64,000 nucleotides of DNA from Theropithecus gelada (taxonomy: Eukaryota; Chordata; Mammalia; Primates; Cercopithecidae). Made by a program: the position numbers and the translations under genes. This document shows positions 57,701 to 64,000 of the stretch, in pieces (within the stretch, counting starts at the first letter, position 1; each line of letters opens with the position of its first letter). The DNA is taken from contig NC_037668.1 of assembly GCF_003255815.1 (NCBI RefSeq), positions 90,499,972 through 90,563,971 on the forward strand, in the 5' to 3' direction. Below the pieces are notes generated by a model. It saw nothing but the letters and a program-made list of their open reading frames with translations. It made no database searches and was not told where the DNA came from.

Positions 57701-58011
57701 TTTTGTTTGTTTGTTTGTTTTTTGAGATGAAGTTTCACTTTTGTTGCCCAGGCTGGAGTGCAGTGGCGTGATCTCAGCTCACTGCAACCTCTGCCTCCTG
57801 GGTTCAGGTGATTCCCCAGCCTCAGCTTCCTGAGTAGCTGGGATTACAGGCGCCCACCACCACACCTGGCTAATTTTTGTGTTTTTCGTTTTGTGTTTTT
57901 AGCTGGTTTTGCCATGTTGGCAGGCTGGTCTCAAACTCCTGACCTCAGGTGATCCACCTGCCTCGGCATCCCAAAGTGCTGGGATTACAGGTGTGAGCCA
58001 CCATGCCCAGT
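57701..58011 (-). mobile_element. AluS, minus strand
   Basis: (GTTT)n tail, inverted Alu, 'tcttagtg' on both sides. A small insertion 'gtgtttttcgttttgtg' lies in the linker. Confidence 0.93.
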
Positions 58012-58079
58012 CTCTTAGTGGTTTTAAAGAACAACATTTATTATCTCACACTTTTCGTGGGTTAGGAATTGCCATGGTA

Positions 58080-58385
58080 GGCCGGGCGCGGTGGCTCAAG
58101 CCTGTAATCCCAGCACTTTGGGAGGCCGAGACGGGCGGATCATGAGGTCAGGAGATCGAGACCATCCTGGCTAACACGGTGAAACCCCGTCTCTACTAAA
58201 AAATACAAAAAACTAGCCGGGCGAGGTGGCGGGCGCCTGTAGTCCCAGCTACTCGGGAGCCTGAGGCAGGAGAATGGCGTGAACGCGGGAGGTGGAGCTT
58301 GCAGTGAGCTGAGATCCGGCCACAGCACTCCAGCCTGGGCGACAGAGCGAGACTCCCTCTCAAAAAAAAAAAAAAAAAAAAAAAA
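58080..58385 (+). mobile_element. Young AluY, Old World monkey type
   Basis: Near-consensus, with 'aaactagccgggcgaggtgg' and 'gagatccggccacagcac'. A perfect duplication 'aggaattgccatgg' flanks it (58064-58077 and 58386-58399). Confidence 0.96.
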
Positions 58386-58785
58386 AGGAATTGCCATGGC
58401 TTACTTAGGTGGGTCCTCTGTTTCCTGGTCTCTGAAGGCTGCAGTCAAGGTGCTGGCCAAGGTTTTTGGTTTTTGGTCTCATTTGAAGGCATGACTGGGG
58501 AGGAATGTGCTTCCAAGTTTACACAGTGTTTGTTGCCAGGATTCAGTTCTTTGCAGGTTGTTGAACTCAGGGCCTACATTCTTTACTAGCTATTGGTCCC
58601 AGGCTACCTTCAGTTGTTTGCCATATGGGTCCATCCAACAATAGCAGCTTGTTTCATCAAAGCATGTGAGCCAGGAAAGCAATAGAGAGTCTGCCAGCAA
58701 GATGGAAGTCATAGTACTTTAAAGGGCATAAATACAATGAAGTGAGAATGACTGGAGACCATCTTAGAAGATTGCCTGCCATAGT

Positions 58786-59229
58786 CACAATACGTAACTC
58801 TTGTGAATACCATGCTGCTTTGTGAGTACTTAGGAACCACAAACTGGAATAGGAACAGAAGCAAGAAAGTGGATGCTTTGCTCTAATGGAAAATGATTCG
58901 TGGCTATGGAAGAATCTATTGCATTCATGCTGAGAGGAAGAATTTGACAAGTTAATTAATTAGTCTTTTTTCTTACCTAAGCATTTTGCTACTCAAGTCC
59001 TCTCCATACTCTGAAGCAGTATTTATCTTTGATATTGCCACCAGGAAAACCCACAAACTATTAAAGCATTTGAACACAGTTGCCTTTGATAGGGCAAGAA
59101 ATAGGGAGAAGCATTTCTCTGGGGCCTGAACAAAGTTACAATGTTAGTCCTGAGAATAGAAGTTTAAGATGAAGGGTTGCACTGAGCCAGTGCTGAGCAT
59201 CAGTTAGACAATAATGAAGGCACTCATGT

Positions 59230-59261
<32 letters not shown>

Positions 59262-59762
59262 TGTGTGTGTTTGTGTGAAAGACAGAAAGAGAGGGTATAT
59301 TATATGTAAGACCCTCTGAAGCATGAGGATACAGAGTAGCAGTTCTTTTTGCTCAGGGGTAGTGGCAGAACTGCTAAGGCACCTGGAACCCAGTAGGGAC
59401 TAAATATTATTATACTCCTTGGCTTGTCTAACATGTCTCAACTTTTAGGTGATTTGAACTCAGATCAGTCTGACTCCAAAACTCACATTTTCTCTTTCTT
59501 TCCTTCTTTTACTTCCTTTCATTCTTTTGAAAGTTACTATTTTCTAATTATATATGTGTACACACACACACACATATACATACAGATTATAAATGGTTTG
59601 TGAAATGCAGAAAAGCACTAAAAAAGAGTTATTCAAAGTTTCATAATCTAAATGCCAACATTGTTGCTATTTTGATCTGTATTTCTTGATATTTTTTCTT
59701 CTAGTTGTAATTTTTCATTTTTTGTTTAACAGAGATGTGACTATTTTACAAGTATAATTTTT
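58786..59762. other. Unannotated stretch with microsatellites
   Basis: (TTTTG)n lies at 59229-59262 and (AC)n at about 59558-59572. 59590-59720 resembles an ancient repeat and may resume after the AluY at 60062. No gene. Confidence 0.5.
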
Positions 59763-60061
59763 TTTTTTTTTTTTTTTTTTTGAGACGGAGTCTCGCTCTG
59801 TAGCCCAGGCTGGAGTGCAGTGGCCGGATCTCAGCTCACTGCAAGCTCCGCCTCCCAGGTTCACGCCATTCTCCGGCCTCAGCCTCCCGAGTAGCTGGGA
59901 CTACAGGCGCCTGCCACCTCGCCCGGCTAGTTTTTGTATTTTTAGTAGAGATGGGGTTTCACCGTTTTAGCCAGGATGGTCTCGATCTCCTGACCTCGTG
60001 ATCCGCCCATCTCGGCCTCCCAAAGTGCTGGGATTACAGGCTTGAGCCACCGCGCCCGGCC
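59763..60061 (-). mobile_element. Young AluY, Old World monkey type, minus strand
   Basis: Inverted copy with 'gtggccggatctcagctc' and 'gccacctcgcccggcta'. A perfect 'acaagtataatttt' flanks it. Confidence 0.96.
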
Positions 60062-60551
60062 ACAAGTATAATTTTTTATTCAGTTGTTTTCACTTACTAT
60101 TACAACATGAGGTACATTTCCATGTTATCATGAACTATTCATAAACATTATTTTTTAACAAACCCATGCTCTTTTTTCTACATTACACTGCTTTCCAGGG
60201 GAAGACAGTAAGTCAAATATTGCTCATAAACATTCCTTCTGTTAGTCTAAATTTCAACCTGGCCCAATTTCAGATTCCTCTGAATCTAAAAATAACTTTT
60301 TTTCTCTCTCTCTCTCTCTGTCTTGATAGAGGATGAACTATTTTTGGTATTTGGAGACTCAGGAATTCAGTGGGCTTGGAAGAAAAGGAAAGGGTCAAAC
60401 TGGGCCATTTGTTACTTTAACCAAAAGCCAAGTCTCAAACTTTGACTTGGGGCAAGGTTCAGAAGGAAGCTACTAACTTAATATTGACTCTTGATATCAT
60501 AAGAACTCTACTTTTAAAATATAATTATTAAAAAATCTTAGCTTTATATAT
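60062..60551. other. Unannotated stretch, no gene seen
   Basis: Old sequence with a short (TC)n at about 60302-60320. Confidence 0.4.
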
Positions 60552-60904
60552 ATTTATGTATATTTTGTGTGTGTGTTTAAGTGTGTGTGCATATATATAT
60601 ATATATATATATTTTTTTTTTTGAGTCAGGGTCTGACTCTGTCGCCCAGGCTAGAGTGCAGTGGGGTGATCTCGGCTCACTGCAGTCTCCGCCTCCCGGT
60701 TCAAGCAATTCTCGTGCCTCAGCCTCCCAAATAGCTGGGACTACAGGTGTGCACCACCATGCTCACCTAAATTTTTGTATTTTTAGTAGAGAAAGGATTT
60801 TGCCATGTTGGCCAGGCTGGTCTCAATCTCCTGACCCCAAGTGATCCACCTGCCTCAGCCTCCCAAATTGCTGGGATTACAGGCATGAGCCACTACAGCT
60901 GGCC
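60552..60904 (-). mobile_element. AluS, minus strand, tail expanded to (TG)n(TA)n
   Basis: A TATG/TG/TA microsatellite at about 60553-60612 precedes the T tail and the inverted Alu. The flanks 'gctttatatat' occur on both sides. Confidence 0.92.
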
Positions 60905-61020
60905 TGCTTTATATATTTTATAAAAAGGCAGCCAGAAATAACTCTTGACTTTTTGGCTTCTCTACAGAAGCAAAAAAGTTGGGCAGGATTATGTTTATTT
61001 AGTGCCAGTACTTAAAGTTT

Positions 61021-61309
61021 ATTTTTTATTTTTTATTTTTTTTGAGGTGGAGTTTCACTCTTGTTGCCCAGGCTAGAGTGCAATGGCATGATTTGTGCTC
61101 ACCACAACCTCTGCCTCGTGGGTTCAAGCGATTCTCCTGCCTCAGCCTCCCGAGTAGCATGCACTACCATGCCTGGCTAACTTTTTTGTATTTTTAGTAG
61201 AGACGAGGTTTCTGCATGTTGGTAAGGCTGGTCTCGAACTCCTGACTTCAGGTCATCTGCCCGCCTCGGCCTTCCAAAGTGCTGGGATTACAGGCATGAG
61301 CCACCGCCA
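61021..61309 (-). mobile_element. AluS, minus strand, slightly 5' truncated
   Basis: Inverted Alu ends at 'gagccaccgcca' instead of the full 'cgcgcccggcc' end, so the first few bases are lost. Confidence 0.92.
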
Positions 61310-61360
61310 TGCTACATCACTGAATGACAAATAGCAGTTTTTAAAATGAATCCATTCTAG

Positions 61361-61692
61361 AGCCAGACGCGGTGGCTCTACCCTATAGTCCCAGCACTTT
61401 GGGAGGCCCAGGTAGGGGTGGATGATCTGAGGTCAGGAGTTCAAGACCAGCCTGGCCAACATAGTGAAACCCTGTCTCTACTGAAAATACAAAAAAAAAA
61501 AAAAAATTAGCCGGGCGTGGTGGCGGATACCTATAATCCCAGCCACTTGGGAGCCTGAGGCAGGAGAATCGCTTGAACCCGGGAGGCGGAGGTTGCAGTG
61601 AGGTGAGATCACGTCACTGCACTCCAGCTTGGGCAGCAAGAGTGAAACTCCATCTCAGACAAAAACAAAACAAAAACAACAGCAACAAAAAA
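61361..61692 (+). mobile_element. AluS
   Basis: 'agccagacgcggtggctcta' opens a full-length Alu; the linker A run is expanded (61492-61506). It lies 51 bases from the inverted Alu upstream. The flank 'attctag' is repeated. Confidence 0.92.
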
Positions 61693-61880
61693 AATTCTAG
61701 CTTTTAAAATGTTGTCTTTGTGGCATGGCCAGTCAAAAACTCAATTAACTAGAGTTCTATGTGAACACCACATTGGCTTGCCTTTGAAGAGCTTGAAATT
61801 TACTCAGAGAGGTATGCATGTACATAATAAATGATAAAACAAGGAAGAATGTGAGCAGCATTTAATAAACACACAAAGTT

Positions 61881-62194
61881 GGCTGGGTGCAGTGGCCCAT
61901 GCCTGTAATCCCTGCACTTTGGGAGGCTGAGGTGGGCAGATCACTTGTGGTCAGAAGTCTGAGACCAGCCTGGCCAACATGGCAAAACCCCATTTCTACT
62001 AAAAATACAAAAATTAGCCGGGTGTGATGGTGGGCGCCTGAAATTTCAGCTACTTGGGAGGCTGAGGCAGGAGAATCCCTTGAACCTGGGAGGTGGAGGT
62101 TGCACTGAGCTGAGATTGCGCCATTGCACCCCAGCCTGGGCAACAGAGCAAGACTCGGTCTCAAAAAAAACCAACCAACCAAACAAAGAAAAAA
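61881..62194 (+). mobile_element. AluS
   Basis: Full-length Alu with a CCAACC-rich tail. The flanks are 'cacaaagtt' and 'cccaaagtc'. Confidence 0.92.
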
Positions 62195-62279
62195 ACCCAA
62201 AGTCTTACTGTGGCATCAAAGAATAATAAATTCTGAATGATGAGGGTTTTGTATCAGAGTTAGAAATTTGAGCTGGGCT

Positions 62280-62572
62280 GGCTGGGAGCGGTGGCTCACG
62301 CTTGTAATCCCAGAACTTTGGGAGGCCAAGGTGGGCAGATCATGAGGTCAGGTGATCAAGACCATCCTGGCTAACATGGTGAAACCCCGTCTCTACTAAA
62401 AATACAAAAAATTTACCGGGCGTGGTGGCGGGTGCCTGTAGTCCCAGCTACTCAGGAGGCTGAGGCAGGAGAATGGTGTGAACCCAGGAGGCAGAATCCA
62501 CAGTGAGCAGAGATCTTGCCACTGCACTCCAGCCTGGGCAACAAAGTGAGACTCTGTCTTTAAAAAAAAAAA
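62280..62572 (+). mobile_element. AluY
   Basis: 'gaccatcctggctaacatgg' is AluY-type. The flanks 'agaaatttgagctgggct' and 'agaaatttggactgggct' form an 18-base duplication with two differences. Confidence 0.94.
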
Positions 62573-63031
62573 AGAAATTTGGACTGGGCTAAGTGTGTAT
62601 ACATATATAGATGTGTGTGTGTGTGTGTGTGTGTATGTGCGTGTGTGTGTGTATATATATACACTGATTTTTTTTAAAAAACACAGGTTTATTGAAAAAA
62701 ATTAAAAATATAAGGAAGTTTATGTATTATAACCAAGATAATGACACTTAAGAGCTTGAAGTATAATCTTAAGTTTTTATAAATATACTTACAAAAGATA
62801 TTGCTATTACAAACATCTGTTAATTTAATGAATATGTATGTAATGCTTACAATGTCTTAGGCACTGTTTTACAGGCTTGAGTTACATCAGTGAAGATGTA
62901 AATAGATGAAAATAGACAAACAGAGAAATAAGTAAATTATGTGGAATGCTAGAAGGTGATAAGTCCTATAGGGATAGAGAGAAGAAAAACAGAGGACGGA
63001 AAGGAGGATCAAGACTCCTGAGGAATGGATT
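62573..63031. other. (TG)n microsatellite and ancient-repeat scrap
   Basis: (TG)n with TA interruptions lies at 62605-62662. 62825-62990 is an ancient repeat scrap ('gcttacaatgtcttaggcac', 'gaagatgtaaatagatgaa'). Confidence 0.6.
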
Positions 63032-63331
63032 ACAATTTATTTTTATTTTTGAAACAGGGTCTCACTCTGTTGTTCAGGCTGGAAAGCAAGTGGTGTGATT
63101 ACAGCTCACTGTAGCCTCTACCTCTCAGGCTCAAGCAATCTTCCCACCTCAGCCTCCTGAGTAGCTGGCACTACAGGCACACCACCTTGCTCAGCTACTT
63201 TTTGTATTTTTAGTAGAAATGGGGTTTCACCATGTTGCCCAGGCTGGTCCTGAACTCCTGGGCTCAAATGATCTGCCTTCCTCGGCCTCCCAAAGTGCTG
63301 GGATTACAGACCTGAGCCACCACGCCTGGCC
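63032..63331 (-). mobile_element. AluS/J, minus strand
   Basis: 'gaaacagggtctcactctgt' to 'gagccaccacgcctggcc', full length and diverged. Confidence 0.9.
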
Positions 63332-64000
63332 ACCTGTGCATTTTCCTAGTCAGGAAAGTCTTTAGTATTTGGAAGTTGACAGGGTCGCTGTGGCAGATAA
63401 AAATTTTGTGATATTCTAATTTTCACTTAAAAGTTCAAAATTGTATCATCCGCAAGAAATACTGTGGTGTTTTCCTTGAAGTAACAGGAGCACTTCATTC
63501 ATTTTTGAAAAAATTTCTGCCAGATGCCAAAGTCTGAGTAAACATAATTTGTCTGTTACTTTTTCACATAAAAATTGTGTTCCAAGAAAAAATTGTCTAG
63601 TTTACCTGGCAACTTGAAAAATCACACAAGTGCTTTCCCTCGAGATAATCATCCTGCTTTGGTGTGCAGCAGAAGTGCTTTATTTGTACTTCCCATTATG
63701 TCACCCAAAAACCTTTTACTTAAGACTTGAATTCAATAAAATTAATAAGTTTTACTGCTTTATCAGTGACATTAATAAGTGAAAGTGGCATTTTTTACTT
63801 TGAGTGCATGGCAATGAATAGTAACAATGGCCACTAGCACAGTTTGGTGCCACTGCCTCAATTCCAGTAAGTTTCCAATGCTTTTACCCACCATTGCTTT
63901 TGCAGCATCAGTGCAAACATCAACATAGTAAAAATGACACAATGCCTTAGCATTATTATGAAAACAGTTTTGACTATGGATCTCTTGAAAGGGTCTTGGA
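63332..64000 (-). pseudogene. hAT-superfamily transposase pseudogene, truncated by the window edge
   Basis: hAT transposases cut and paste DNA elements and are ancestors of domesticated genes such as the ZBED5, SCAND3 and FAM200 group. On the minus strand, codons ending near 63905 read a 'VCTDAAKAMVGK' segment matching the conserved CTDGA.AM.G block of the catalytic domain. Next come 'HCHALKVKNATF', then 'GDIMGSTNKALLLHTKA', a stop, 'LSRGK', and later 'LEHNFYVKK' and 'KENTTVFLADD'. Spacing follows the family. Several in-frame stops and at least one frame change rule out function. It could be a Charlie-type element or a processed copy of a domesticated gene; the start lies beyond the window. 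Confidence 0.72.

Larger units (their letters stand above)
57640..58785 (-). mobile_element. MLT1-like LTR, minus strand, split by two Alus
   Basis: 'ttgcataacaggttactcca', then 'gaacaacatttattatctca', 'ggtctctgaaggctgcagtc', 'ggcatgactggggaggaatg' and a final 'ggagaccatcttagaagatt' follow an inverted MaLR-type LTR. Alu 57701-58011 and AluY 58080-58385 interrupt it. Confidence 0.65.

Noticed and set aside
1..64000. tRNA, U6, 7SK, Y RNA or other small-RNA genes
   Set aside because: I looked for their characteristic promoter and core phrases on both strands and saw none beyond Alu and MIR, which are SINEs.

Overview
This window is nuclear DNA of a catarrhine primate, most likely an Old World monkey (macaque, baboon or relative). 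It carries 56 recognisable Alu copies, roughly a quarter of the bases. Several young AluY copies (5321, 21951, 26045, 38057, 58080, 59763) share bases that, from memory, mark Old World monkey AluY lineages rather than human ones: 'gctcaagcctg' near the 5' end, 'aaactagccgggcgagg' in the middle and 'gagatccggccactgcac' in the right arm. No functional protein-coding gene, RNA gene, CRISPR array or CpG island was found. Nearly all open frames of 60 residues or more are antisense or sense Alu translations, L1 remnants or chance frames. The window reads as intergenic or deep intronic sequence.

Layout. 1-5 kb: sparse ancient repeats (MIR, unplaced mammalian repeats), an MST-type MaLR LTR (3634) and an old LTR-like block (4690). 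5-9.5 kb: a second MST LTR split by a young AluY with a perfect 15-base target duplication. Next is an old L1 3' end carrying an Alu and a third MST LTR, then an MLT2-type LTR carrying an Alu. 9.5-11 kb: a 253-base inverted duplication (IR1) inside or beside an ancient repeat. 11.8-18 kb: Alu-dense, including two Alus stacked on one target site. 18-25 kb: mostly old sequence with MIRs, a hAT-type DNA transposon and scattered Alus. 25-35 kb: more Alu clusters, an MLT1 end and MIRs. 35.2-35.7 kb: a solo ERV1-type LTR with a 4-base target duplication. 36-38.5 kb: a second inverted duplication (IR2), each arm later hit by a different Alu; one of those Alus contains the only assembly gap (21 N). 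38.5-47 kb: Alus, L1 and MIR scraps. 47.6-52.4 kb: a near full-length but dead L1 that has lost most of ORF1 and has a broken ORF2. 52.5-63 kb: half of a MADE1 element, an older L1 ORF2 piece, MLT1-type LTRs and a very AT-rich tract. 63.3-64 kb: a decayed hAT-superfamily transposase on the minus strand, running off the window edge.

The elements do not act together in a pathway. What the window records is insertion history: mammalian-wide MIR and L2-like repeats first, then MaLR/ERVL LTRs, L1M and hAT elements, then L1PB/L1MA and AluJ/S, then lineage-specific AluY. No undescribed biological system was found. The most unusual structures are the two local inverted duplications, each with a spacer of about 1 kb and arms about 93-94% identical by hand count. 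Family names were assigned by recognition of consensus sequences, without a database search.
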